A DNA stretch of 64,000 nucleotides, from assembly GCF_021018805.1 (NCBI RefSeq), contig NC_086251.1:44958767-45022766 (forward strand). Reading direction: 5' to 3'. The notes below the pieces were generated by a model, which saw nothing but the letters and a program-made list of their open reading frames with translations, had not been told where the DNA came from and ran no database searches. Shown in pieces: positions 49,001 to 62,900 of the stretch (its first letter is position 1; every line of letters begins with the position of its first letter). Both the position numbers and the translations under genes were made by a program. The stretch comes from Prinia subflava. Lineage: Eukaryota > Chordata > Aves > Passeriformes > Cisticolidae.

Positions 49001-52000
49001 AATGTATGGATCAAATATTTTAATTCTACTTGAAATGCCACTGTCAACAAAGGCTGAAACTACAAATTACTAAAATACTTCCATTACACAGAGACTTGGT
49101 GAATTTTTAGCAATAATTTTCATTCCTAAAACAAATTAGCATATTTTTACGGTGAAATCCTGACCCCACTGATTTCTGAACTATAAATCACAATAATATA
49201 TAACAGTAGGATTATTAAAAACAATATCCTATGCAATATGACACAAGGTAGAGCATGTCACACTATGTATCCCCAAATGCAATACATCAACTGAATAAGG
49301 CAGTAGGCCTACGTCTCTCTTATGAAAAGCTGGGAAAGCTGTGGAAAAAACTGCAGAAAATGAGGGAGGAGATAAGTATGTGCTGAGCAACACTGGCCAA
49401 TATAAAGCCATGGAACTTTTTTGGAACATTTTTGTTTGTAACCTCATATTATGGCTGAATTGTGACTAAAAAGTGTGTGTATGAATATTGAGAAAGAAAA
49501 AAGAAAAAAGGAAGAGAGAGTGTTGGTTTGACTAGAAAGTCAATTTAAATGACAATCTTATAATCCTGACCTCATATATTTTCACAGACTACTTTGGGCA
49601 TTCAGAGGTCAGGAACCAAAACATAATTGATTGCTCTCTGACTTACAATGCAAATGTTAGGAATTTCTACCCATTTAGGAAACATGTAAATAAAATTTAA
49701 GAATTGATGTGAAGTCAAGTCCTGCAGTATATGCTGATGTGAATAATGACATTTATTCAAACAGGGCATTAGCACATGTTTGTAAGTGAGGACTGCAGAA
49801 GCAAGGCATGCACGTTATTTCATCTTCAAGAAAGATTATTTTAGAAAAATAAACAAGTAGAAACCTGAGTAGGGGGAGATACTCCCTATTATTATAGTTA
49901 TTTTAATAGTATACAGTTAGGAAATAGTATACTTTAGGCAATTAAAAAAAGGGTTCATAAAAGTATTTAAGTGTTTTGTATTTCCTGTCCCCAGGAACAT
50001 ATATTCCATTTCCAATTCACAATAAGTTGATTTAGACAGCTTTTTACTTACATTTTCGTTGGAGGTTAGTTTTGAAGCATTTTCCTTATTTTCAGTCATG
50101 ATGTTTATTTGAAGTCTTTGCATGCACTGATTTATCTTATTAGCTATGAAGAGTTTGAGGAATAGACTATTCTATGTGCAATACTTGCTTTAATGAGAAA
50201 CAAGTAGCAAGTTTATGTCTAGAGCTTTCTGATTTTGTTTTGGCTTTCCTTTTTGTAACTTAACTTTACAAAAATGGACCAAATTTGAAGTAGACCAAAA
50301 TTTAGCTGTTCTGTGCTGTAATTCCAGCAGTGGTAAGACTGTGTATTGCAACAGAAGTCAAAATTTAAGAATACTGAGTAAAGAAAAATTACTTTGAAGA
50401 ATTTTGATATCAATTTTCAGCTGAATTAATTATTTTTCAACATTTAGTTGCAATAGTCATGCTGAGAATTTGAGCTAAAAACACTGAGTAAACTCAGTTT
50501 TGTGGTTATAGGAACTTTGGGGTCATTGGTTCAGTTTTACAGATTATTATTAACAGCTGCCCAAAGAGAAGGGAACAAAGGTTTCTTCTTCCTTACTCAA
50601 GTATTGGATTCCTTTGTGCATTTAGTGATCAAGGAGGAAATACAGCTACTTCACAGAGATCTCCCTCAAGAAACAAGGTGGCCAGAACAGAAGGAAGATG
50701 CATGCAGTCCTGACATTTCTCTTTGATGACTACAGAAGCTGGCAGAAGTAGAGCTGAATCATGTTATGAGGGATGCAGCAAATTGCAGGTGTTCTGCATC
50801 TTTATATAGGACATTTGGCTCATCCAGGACCCTACTAAGCTACCTTCACTGAGGTTTGTGCTCTTGGAGGGCTTGTGTCAAAAGGCAAAACCCATGCCCA
50901 TAAAAGCAAGGAAGGATCTGGGTTTTACTTTGTTTTGTGGGTCTCTAATTACTCTTTCCTGTAAGTTCTGGAGTGGCAACTACACCACAGTGTTCAAGGA
51001 GTGTGCAACGAGGCAGGTTTGAAAGGTCACATTTCTCATGACTCTCCTTTTATCAATGCAGATTATTAGTAAGGTCCTTGCAGGCAAGATTTCAATTCAC
51101 AGAAGATGTGATCATTGTGTTAGCCATCATCAGATGAGGCACCACTTTCAGCTTAGATGTCTATTACTTTTCTCTTATTTCTTGTGAAATTATTTTTTTC
51201 TTAAGTCAAAACTAAGCAGTTTGTACTACTGCTTATTTGTCACAACACAATGAAAAGGTTTCTACAAAACCATTATACCTGCAAACTGTGATGATAATCC
51301 AGCAAAGTTAAGCCACAGAAATGCTGCCAATACAGTGAACCGTTTGTCATTAAGTAATGATATTCTACCATGATATCAATTCCGTTTATATCCAGACTAC
51401 AAACAATCCAGAGGCACCAATCTCACAATTTCTGTTGCTTTTGCCTCATTTCTTCTATGACACATCAACCTTCTCTAGCACGATTGGCTTAGAGGACAGA
51501 TTGCTGCTTGATGCCTCATATGGTTATCTGATTTATTAGTGTTTACATTTAAGATTAAAACAAGAAAAGAAAGCTCTTTTCTGATTGCCTGCATCTTTGG
51601 GCTGCTGTAGGAGTAATTTACTCTGTACCTGTCCACTGCGCTGTTGGTTTCTCACCATTTTACACACACATAAACATATGCACAATCAAACTGTATTTAT
51701 ACATTTTCTTTATGTATATTCAAATACTCAAGTATACAAATATATAGACATATGGTATCTGTAGTATAAATATGAATTAATCTATGTTGAGTCCATTACA
51801 GATCTTTTGCTCTGGATTTATGCATCAGTTCAGTTCCACTTTAGCTTATTCAAGAGAGTAAAGAGGTAGACTAGCATGTTGGGGTTTTTTTTAAGAACTG
51901 TAATGTCAGTATTAGTAAGAACATGTTTTCAGTAATTTATGTGCTTTGACAGCCTATGCACTAAAATTTGCAAATTACAGAGAAGATTATCACAGCTTCT

Positions 52001-53519
52001 GGAAGCAGACAGTGTGCACCTTTTGGAATACACTTCAGAATGCACAAAGCACATCTGAGGCATCAGTTTATAGCAGGACTGTTCTGTGGTCACTAAATAA
52101 AATGTAGACAGAGGAGAATGTGAGAGAAGGCAGTATGAAACTGAAACCCAGTATGAACAAGAAGGGAAAAATTCAGATATTTCTACATCATTAGCATTAC
52201 TGTTGACTTTCTATGTAACTTTTTCTCTGTGATCTATATTTCTTTCCCTGTGCTTGTCATTTTTTCCTTGTCATAGGAGCTTTTAACTCACTCTTCACCT
52301 TCTGCTTCATGAAGAACCTGATTTTTTAAACAGGATTTTTGTGGGATGCCCCAAATGAGCACTTCTGTTACACATGAGCAAATACATTTGTGTGTAGCAG
52401 CCCAAATGGACATTGTTCATCGCCACTCATCTTGCTCAAGTCATTAATCTAACTGTTTGAAAAAGTTTTTTATGAGATGAGCCACACAGCTTGTGTGCTG
52501 TTACAGGAAAATTTAGAAATTTGGTAGGTAATACTCTGTCAGTGTTTTACTTTGGAGTGATAGTAGATGAACTGATATAAGCAGTGAAGTTCCTTCTAGT
52601 TTATGAAGTTCCACTAACAGACTACTCTGAACATCAAAGCTGTTTTAGTATTTGGAGCAGGGGTGGAGACAGAGAGACAGATTTGAGAGACTGAAATTAT
52701 GCCAATAAAAATGCCTTTTAAATAAATATGGGCCAAAATATAAGAGATCTATCCAGACGTAGCGTACCAAATAATTGTGGTAAGTATAAAGATGAAAAAT
52801 TTTCTTCTGTTTTTTCTCTCTTTGTGGAATTCAATTAGGCTTGCTGCTTATTTTAAGTAACTAAATTAGTACACCATTATAAAGTCTTTGCCTGGGTTGA
52901 GAAAAATCGTTTCATACATTTTCCATTAAAAATTTGAATTTTCTTTTTCCATTTTCTTCCCCAAAGAAACTAGTGTCTGCTGTGTTGCAGTGAATTTGGA
53001 AAGCTGCATGCTTATCAGTTAAAAAAAAAAACCATAGTAGACATTTCTCCACCTTGCTATAGAAATAAATTGTTCAGAGAAACATTTCTGCAAGTCCTAA
53101 TAATCCAGCAAACAGCTGGATCAGGAGAAAAAAATTGGCAATATTTGAAAGACTGATATTAATTTGAAGTATTAAAGAAATTCACTGTCAGATGAATGAT
53201 TTCTTTGCATTAATTCTAAAAGATGACATGTACTCATTTGAATTTAGATTTAGACAGCTGATGAAGGATAAGTGAAATACCCATAGCAATTAACAAAGTT
53301 ATGAGTAAACACTAACAACATTTAGTGCAGAGTATGATATGCCTGAAATAATATGAATTTCCTCAAGTTAGAATTTACTGCTTGCTGTAAGTGGAGTTGT
53401 ATTTTCCAATGAACACTATGACCTTCAAAACCTTTTGATCAGATATTTCTCATAATTATTCAAAGATTGTGTTTCAGAAGCTGTCCTTCATAAAGATTTT
53501 TTAGCCATGCTAAATACTC
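46091..53519. other. AT-rich noncoding DNA downstream of FLRT2
   Basis: No ORF over 100 codons has recognisable content, and no mobile element or RNA gene is seen. It may include distal 3' UTR of FLRT2 if a later poly(A) signal is used (AATAAA also at 48197 and 49689); otherwise it is intergenic. Confidence 0.5.
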
Positions 53520-53990
53520 TGGTGTTTTAGCTGCTTCCAGCCCTGACAGGTCTTTGGTAATGCTCTGTTGGAGTTGTTGCAGGTTTTTCCTTTTGTTTTT
53601 CCTGCTTGACTACCCTGGCTGGAGCCAATCATGTGAAGCATGTGCCATTTTTCCATGTGCATTTTTTTTCTCAGGGCAGCTGGACAAGAGGGAAGAAGCA
53701 AATTAGGACAGCGCCCTTCAGCCCTGTGGTGGTGACCCACAGGGAGTTTGCCAGGCAGTGTCCCCTGCAAGGTGCCACAGAGCCTCAGCAGGTGGGGAGG
53801 ATGAGCAGGGTGTGATCGTGGTGCCTGTGCCCTCTCCTCAGCATCACACATCCTGCCTTGTGCTGCTGCAGCCTGCAGTCTAACACAGAGCATCAGCAAA
53901 TGGATCCCTGCTCAGTGACCTCTGTGTGTCTGTGAGCCTGGGGAGGAACGTGAATGGCACAGAGGGACTGGGATCTGCTCTGTGAGATCC
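53520..53990. other. GC-richer block of unknown nature
   Basis: About 470 bases stand out from the AT-rich flanks with segments such as CCCTGTGGTGGTGACCCAC and GCTGCTGCAGCCTGCAG. A 129-codon minus-strand ORF (53510-53899) and a 69-codon plus-strand ORF overlap in it. Neither has a recognisable domain, and their length is explained by the lower stop-codon density of GC-rich sequence. There are few CpGs, so it is not a classical CpG-island promoter. It may be an old repeat copy, a relic LTR or a regulatory element. Confidence 0.35.
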
Positions 53991-56900
53991 ACATTTTCAC
54001 CAGCTACATGCACTACATTCCTGGAAAACTGTTGGAACCACAAATTAAACTGACAAAAGTGGAAGATTTTGTAACTTATGGCAAATTCAAAGTTTATGCT
54101 AAAGGCTCTAGTTTTGCATATTATATAAGAATTTATATTAATGTTTTAAATAGGGTATGCACAGCCTGGAAGAGTACTTGGATGTGTCTCTTTATAAAAA
54201 AGATTAACAAAATGCAAATTGCATGGGAATTTAAAAGGAGTGGAATAATCTGTGGATCCTGTTACAGTCTTCTTCAAAGGGAATTATTCTGAGAGTTTCA
54301 CATTTTGGAATGAATCTTGAAGTATATCTTTTTAGCCAAAAACCTTATAAAACCACTGTCAGATTAGAATAATTTATATAGAAGGCCACCTAGGTCAGTT
54401 ATGACTTCTTCTGTAGATCCACGTATAGATTTCTAACCTTCAGTATCGTCTAGTGCATTGAAAAGACAAATTCTGACACCAAAATGCTAATGATCCTGAG
54501 CCTGCATACTTGTTGAGTCTTGCTTATAATGGGAAAAAAAATGATACATCCTTTATTGACCTGGAGATAAGCACTGGATAAAAGCTAGGCATTTTTCCTA
54601 TTTCACAATATGCAGCTCTGCTGAAAAACAGTACATTCACCTACAGTAAATACCATTTTAGTATGACATAAGAAGCTGCTTTACCATTTTGACAGTTTTC
54701 CTTAACTTTGTATGTGCACTCCACAGCAACTCAATAACAATATACAAAATACAATGGAATTATCATGATACCCACACTTCTGCTTAAAAACATGATAGGT
54801 AAAAAAGTAACCAGTGATTGCTGTAAATCCAGGACTTCATTATTAGTATAACTGAAAAGTTTAATCAGAAAGCCAGCCAACATCTAACAAAAATTAAGAA
54901 AATAAAGATCATAAAGAACGAATACCACCACTAAAGAGCCCCAAACCAAAGCAAAAAAATCAAAACAACCCTCATTAACAATACAGTTAGAAGTGTACCA
55001 CACATTTTCTAGGTGCTAATAGTTTAGTTGAACCTTTCACTCTCCTTTGGGATCCTTCCACCTGTTATGGTACCATGTAGAAATCACCAGCAGCCAAACG
55101 ATTTCACAGGGAAGACTATGATGAATTTTTTGTTTTCTTCTTCACTTTAGGATCTGCTGGGTAATATTTGTTTCATTTTTAATGGTCTTTCACACATGGT
55201 TTCTTCTTCATTGCTGTGCAAGTCCACAATACATTCAAATTTACTACATATGATGCACTTGTCATACCCCCAAACCCCAATTTTGTTCAGGTCTGCATTT
55301 CTTTACCTAACTCTTGGTAAGCTGTTCATAGGCATGGGATCTGTGGTGCCAGGCTGTGACTCAGCTCTTGTCCCACACCACTATTCCTCCACACTGCTCG
55401 CTTGGCTTCCTCTTCTCAGGGACTCCGCCAACATACCAGCCCTACAATTCTATACATTGCTTTATTACATTAGGCTCACATTTTATACAGAACAACTGCT
55501 TTTTACAACTGTATATGAAAATAGTTATACCATAGGAAGACAAGCCATATTAAAACAAATGCACATGGCTATCCATTTATGAAAGAAAAATACTATTACA
55601 GCTTGAATAGATCAAAGCAAAGTTCCAGGCAGATCACGAAAAAGTCGTACAAAGTAAGCTTGACAAGCAATAGTCCTGAGGCCTCATAAACTCAGTACAA
55701 ATCCTGTGGCCCATTTCTAGCAATGAAAACACTGTAATACTGAGCTACAGGCTAAGACACATAGTGCACATCTTAAAAATGCTGTAATACAGCCACTGTA
55801 CATTCTCTGTACCCTAGTTTAGAGACTAATATCTGCACAACTGTAGGAAAATCTACTAAAGATTAGAAAGCATTATCTTAGCTGTAGGAGTACCTGCAAA
55901 GTTGCTTTAAAAGTTTGAAAAACACAAAAGTGTGGCTAAAAAAGTTGTCTTTTTTTCTACTACTACTACTCTAAAGTTTAAGGTTTATGGTTAAGTCTAA
56001 ACAAAGCCTTCTGAAAGAGAATTTAGTGTGGGAACCCATGACAAAGTAAGTAATAGTTTCTGCAGTGGTTCTGCACCCTTAACTTAGATAGCAAAAATCT
56101 GTTTCTGAGAAGTCTTTACAAGCTGTCAATTCCACTTTAGAAGACACTGTCCTTCTCAGTGAGATGGTTGGCTTCTCTAATGAGATTATACTTCTCATAA
56201 GACTTTCCTAAAGTCTTATTCTCATGCTCTGGCTTATTTTTCTTTTGTGAGTAGATTCTGAATCTTTAACCTTCCTGACATTTAAAGTAATTGATTAATT
56301 TAGTATCATATTGAGATATTGTTCTCTAAGTTAAAATGCAAGGAATTGTTGCTTAATCTGAAGAGGATAAATATTCCAGATCACTCAATACTTCTCTTAG
56401 AAGCATACATTTATGTGGTTGTATGTTATATGCTGATTGCTTGCTCATCTAAAGAGATAGGAATCAGAAATCTGGCTTAAATACACTACTAGACAGATAT
56501 TAAAGTAATATCATATTCAAGTGAGATGTTTTAGTCTGTTCTACAGGGCATCTTTCATACTTTTCTTACTTAAATAGAATCCTTACTAGGCTTCCGCAAA
56601 TGTCCTGATTTCTTATTTTCTTGTTTTTTGAAAGGCAGTCTTTCTGTTACCTTTTTCTTGTTTGGTGAATTTCTAATTATATCTTGTCTGTCTTACAGAA
56701 TAATGTGACTACTTGAGGCATTTGTAATAGGATGATAGGCTTTGTTTTAATTTAATCAAAGGTTATCAGATGGCTAAATCAACTTGCCTTTACGAAAATA
56801 AAATCTTCCTCTCTTAAAGGAGGAAAACCCAGTCTCAAAAGAAAACATTATGATTTCATTATTGCTACGCATTCTCAGACTTTCTGCTGTTAAATAAAAC

Positions 56901-59900
56901 ATCACTGAATAGACAGTGCTGAAATGGATAAACCTCTATAAATGAATAAACCTCTGTTTTGTTAGAGCTGATATAACTGAAGGCGTATCTGTACTTCAGC
57001 TGTAAATATCTGTATATTGAATTTTGAAAAAAAAATGCTAGAGAGAAGAAGAGCCAATATAATCTGATTGAAAAACCTACTGGTGTTGCTTACATTCCTC
57101 AAATGATCAAATGAAACAATTTGAAGTTGTTTTCAAAACAGGCTTTTAACACAGCAAAAACAAACTCCTGAATATGCTTCTTTGCCTCTGATCATTGTTC
57201 AGCTGGGTGTCCTATGTATGCCTTTTCTCTTTTATTCTTGAATGTCTCTTCTTTTTGCACCCCAGATATGATACAAAATAGTTCGTCAAGCTGGCACAAA
57301 TCAGTTTTTAGATAGTGGAAGAATGAATTCCAGTCACACTTCTGTGCCCTCCTCATCCATCCAAATATGGCTGTAAACAGCATTAGATAACTTCCTCAAT
57401 TTATCTGACAAAGATTTTTTATGGTTTATTTCCTGAAGCTTTGCTAAGACTTAAGTATTCTTCAATCATTTTTCTGAGTCTAAATGTTAGGTATTTTAGC
57501 TGTTTTGCTTTTCCTAATGAAAAAGTCTTTTTATTAGCAAACTTTTCCTCTTGATACTTCCATAATTTTCCTTATGCTCAGTGTTTCCAATATTTATAGG
57601 TAGAAGACGTAGTATTCCAAGCACAGAGGAGTATTAGAAATCTGTATCTGCATCTCTCTTCTCATACCTGTTTATTCCTTTTACTCTTTGTCATTACTTT
57701 TAATTGATTTTAATCGTGTGAACATTTTTTTTAAGTGAACGTATCACAGAGCTCTTTCCCAAAATGTATCACAGCTTTCTGAAAAGCACAAGTTCCCAGA
57801 CAGCATCCTCCCTCCACAACACAATCCTTGCATGAGCAAGTGATGAAACCAGCATGCTAGAAATTCATTTACTATGTCCCGTATTCTGCTCCACTCTTCT
57901 CTCCCCTCTTTTTTCATGTCCACTTCCACTTTGTCCCTACATTCAGTTCAAAGCCATCACTAGTGTAACATCTGTGTTGTGCCAAAACAGCTCTTCTAGC
58001 TCTTCCCATGGTATTTACCCTTATTTAAATATGAATCTAGCTGGTTAATAGGCAAAAGATACCATTGCTGACTGAGAGAAAATAGTGATGAAGTGACATA
58101 GGGGTAAGCCAGTGCATGGCCATTGGCTGACCAACTGATTGAGTTCATTCTTTGAGAATGGACATCTGCAGAGTCTTTGTAATCTACCTCACCATCAGTT
58201 TGCACACATTTTAAAGAAATCTGGCTGTTTGTGATACCTCTTGCTTTATTACTTCCTTAAAAACAACCAAAAACATTAAAACCAGGCAAATAAAACAAGC
58301 AGGTGTGGTTGGCAATCTGACAGGGAGAAACAGGACATAAAATGTTTGTGTTCTACATAATGCAATCAAAAATGGTTAAGTGATGCTGCAAGAAAGTAAT
58401 CTACAGAATTACAATAGACCAGCTGAGTAGGGAATAACAGGGTATTGCTATGATAAAAGAGCAAGAAAACCAAACAAATTACATCTAGAATTGTGTTTAC
58501 AGAGTGCCACATTTTTGAAAAATCAGAGTGATTGCATAAGCCTCACTCGGGGACAGAATCTGAAAATTTGAAATCCAGAAAGGATAAGAAGCATAAGAGG
58601 AGAATAAGAGGATGTAATTCACCCAGTGCATCACTTTGTTCTTCTGTTAAGACATTAACAAATGCACGGCCTTTGTGAAAGCTTCTTTGCATTTAAAAAA
58701 ACGTCTTTGCAAAGAAATTTTATAGCCTATAATTTGGCATATGTTAAGCTAAACAGATGTGTCCTAAACGGTAAGATCTAAATGTAGATTTTAATTAACC
58801 TGTGTGTTGAGGGGCCTCTCAGCAGAGGTTTGATTCAAAGCTTTACTCTAAACCTATTTATTATATATTGTGTAATAAAGCATTGAATGCAAGCCCATTT
58901 TCTGCACTTCAGAATATGGTTACTTTTGTGTTTTCTAATTCAGTTAAACTTCAAACTGATAACAGCACTTCTAAATTAACACAAACAACTATGTTAAGTT
59001 CTTAGAATTTCTTAAACTAAATGGCAGTTTATATTTGCTGCAGCATATTAGGTGCCTTGGAGCACCTTGATCTGGGATGAAATATGCTGATTTATTATTG
59101 CTGAAATATTACCAAGTCCGTAAATTTAAGAAGCTATGAATCTTGACATCAAATATCAGACATAATACTTTAGTATTTAAAAAAAATCATTTTGTCTGAA
59201 CTTTTTTTTTATTTTGCTGTGGAATATTTGGTAATCAGACAGATTTTCAAAACTTTTTGCACAATTTTAAATTTGAAAAAAACAATTATGTTAATTATAT
59301 ACATTTGCTTGGTTCTAATTTTAAAAGAAGGCAAAACACCAGTATAGTCCCTTATGCCACTGGTGATAAAATCAAAAGAATTAAAAACCCAAACAATTTT
59401 CAGAAAAGAATACAATACTGATTTCCTTTTAAATCAGAACTCATTCCACTGAAGGAAAGCCTGGAAATGTGGACAAAAAGTAAATTCTGGTCTCAAAGGA
59501 CATGTATGAATTTTAGCACTTTGATGCATCTTAAATGAAATGGAATACTGAAACTTTTAATTTACATCAATCCACTGAAATATCTAAGAAATATTAAAAA
59601 AAATCAATCCCACAACATATTTGGATTCTGAATTTACTTCAGTGTCCTACTTTCACAGCTTTATTTGTTCCTACAGTTAAATAAGGTGAATATCATATTT
59701 ATTTTGACCAAGAATATCTTTGCAATAAAGTTCTAAAAAGACAATTAGTAACAAGAGTAGGTTTCTGTGTCATGCCTCCATGCCTCACACATATTCACAC
59801 TCCTCAGCATGGTTTTACAGTCCAAAGAATTTTCTTATTCATTGATTTTCACCTTTCATATTTTTTCCCAGTTCACTGTGCCTTTTTCTGGGAACTAAAA

Positions 59901-62900
59901 AGTCATTTGTTCTGGTGGTCCAAGTGATTAACTCTGAATGCATCAGACATTCTTCTAAAAACCAGCTCCTCGTTTTTCAAAGACTCCATCCAGCTCTACG
60001 TAGTCTTTGTAGCTGCTTCTGTAAATGACTGCTACCAAGATAATGATAGCATCTCTGTATCTGAATTCTGAAATGTGAATTCAGCACTGGACAGACCAGG
60101 AGATGATATCTTGATCTCCCAAATTTTCTATAGTGAATGCAGATTTGAACATTTTGAACAAAGTCTAAAAATATAAACTTATCAAACCAAATGAAAGTTC
60201 TGTTGATATAGGCAAATCAGTTCGAAGTTACCAGCAGATTATTTGTCTTGAAAAAAGAAAATAGATGAAAAGTTGCTATTCTGCTCAGCCATTGCCAAGT
60301 CATATGGAAAATATATTTTCAAGATATTCTATCTATGTCTCAAGGACTACTTAATTTTCCCTTAGTCCTTATTTATAATGTTAAAAATCACTGACTTCAT
60401 ATTACTGGCTGCAGCTTTGTCTGATAGGATCTTCATCATAGCCTGCAATTTTATTAGAAACATTTTTCTATTGATTATGCAAAATGCGCCCTTGTTGAAA
60501 AAGGCACCTCCCAAAGCAGAACTATGTTCTTGAAAGGGCTTCCTTTCATTGTTGGGGAGTATCTGCCAGAAGAGAGCTTAGGGGTGCCTCCTCTTTCCTA
60601 CAAACCATGTTTTAACCTCTTTACATCTGTAATAGACTTTCAAATTATTATTGTGCATTGCTTGTGGCACAGCCTGACTGTCACTTCCTGTCATTGTCAG
60701 TACATTCATTAGCCTCTTCACTTCCTCAAAGGCTTCTCTCCACGAAGTTTGCATCTTAAAGTAGTTTTCAAGGATTAAGGGTAGCACCAAGACCTCCACT
60801 TCAAAAGAATTCTTGAAACAATTCTGGCTGTACCACGTTTTCCAGGCCCTTTGGCCTTTGGTTGTATATTATTACATCAAATGTAATGTGCATTTGAAAT
60901 CACCACATAACACTCTGAATATATGAAGTTCCTCACTTAATCTAGTGCTGCTTCACGAAAAGTATCCATTGAGATCTGAAGAGTTATGTTTTATCTCTCT
61001 GTGTGGGTGTATAAACTCGTGAACCACAGAGATTCCTTAAGTATCTTGGAGAAGCCAGGACCAAACGGGGTAATACTATGCTGCCATTGTAATCTTTCTG
61101 GTTGCATATATTTCAATTTAGCCTTAAGCACTTAATGTCTATTAAATAATTTATTTATGGATAAAATAGGAGACAAATGTCATAATTTTATAATTCTTTA
61201 ATAGGTCATTTTTTTTTCCATTGTTATCTGAAAGGACAAAGAACTTGCTATAAGACGTTCGACAGCAAAATTTCTTGCCAGGTTTAGAGACAGAGTATTT
61301 TTCTCCATCTAGCCTGATCCATCAGGGTACCCATAATGGAGTGAGACCTTTTTGATGGAGATCTTCAAAATGCCTGCTGGACCATCTGAGAGAGCAGCTT
61401 AGAGGGACTTTCCTGGAAGCAAATATTCTTTTCAGATTTTGAGCTTGGCTACTGACTCAAAGAAGCTGCAGCAGTGCTTACTTCACCATGCCTGCTAGCA
61501 TGAAATAGAATAACTTTTTAAATGAGTATCATAATGTGATAGCTGTAAAAGGATAGTGTGTCTAAGAATCTACAGGTCTGTCTCTGACGAAGCACCTCAT
61601 CTGTGTAGAATCTCTGTATTCCTCTCTGCTCATTTTCCATGAGCCATTTCTATTTTATGCCTGCAATGACACATTAAGACAAGGTCTACCTAGACTTTCT
61701 TTTCTGACACGTAAAGTCTTCTTGTGCTGTGTGCTGGTGCATCACCTCCCTCCTCAAGGCTGCACTGTGGTCTTTGATCTCCATACCTTAACTACTCTGA
61801 ACTTCCAGTGTTTGTGTCAGTGGGTGGATTGTAGGCCCTGGTTATTTTTGGCTAGCTGGCAGGAGCAGGCCTATCTGTGCTGTCTTCCACAACTTCTCTG
61901 GTTTTAGCCATTCAACATTTATTGTGGAGGAGAGGTCATAATTCCAGTCAGTGTGTTTGCAAATAAGTAGTAACTCCCACTAGTAAGAGTCCCCCCACAC
62001 TTCTTACTCAAAGACATTTTTTTTGCCTTTCCCCAGCCAATTCCTCCAATTGTATTGTCCTAATAACACTCCTCATTCCTCATGATGTAGTCCTGCACAA
62101 TAAAAGCTTTTGTCTATTCTAGCATTTTATTCTCCCCCACAGTCCTATATTCTATGTCTATGTTCTCAACAGACACATTATGTCTTGTTTAGCTGTCATC
62201 AAAAGCAACCACTTTATTCTCTCTGTGCAGCCACAGCTCTAGCTGGGACCATTCTCTTGGGTAAAGTATTCCTTAGTCACACAGATGATTTTTTTTAATT
62301 TGTGAATTTTCTCTTCTATCTTATCCTTTAGAAACATACTGGGTGAATCTTCCTCTTTTTTTCTCTTGCCTGTTCAGTAAAGTGAGCATCTCTCCTTGGC
62401 AGTACCTTCAAAATTCGTATTCATGCTTGTTTCACAGACTAAGATTCAAGTGATTGGGCAGTAAGAACAGAAAATACCTTGGCTGCAGCACTTTTGAACA
62501 ATTCCTTTGGGACCATCAGGTTTTAGTTGTCCTGTTCACTGTAGTGACACACTGTTACTACTGAGAAATACTTCTTTCTTTCTTAATCTCCTGATATAGC
62601 CTCTTATCCATGCAGCTTAAAGAATAGATTTCTTACCTTTCTAATTTCTTGCATCAGTATTTAGGGAAGCCATGAGCTTGATAAAAATTCAATTTCAAGG
62701 ATCACCACACTTGTTGATTTCAAATAGCTTTCTGTAACTCTATGTATTTTAATGTCCACAGTCTGAACTGAATTATGGTAAAATGCAAAAAACCCACCCC
62801 TATTTATGCCTTTAAACATGCAACAATGTTATGGACAATTGTAAAGGATGGGTAACAAATGAACACTACTTTATTGAATTATGCTAACAGTGAGTTTTTC

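Noticed and set aside
55196..55582. 128-codon plus-strand ORF
   Set aside because: No domain, signal or conserved motif could be recognised; it lies in AT-rich desert and is a chance ORF.
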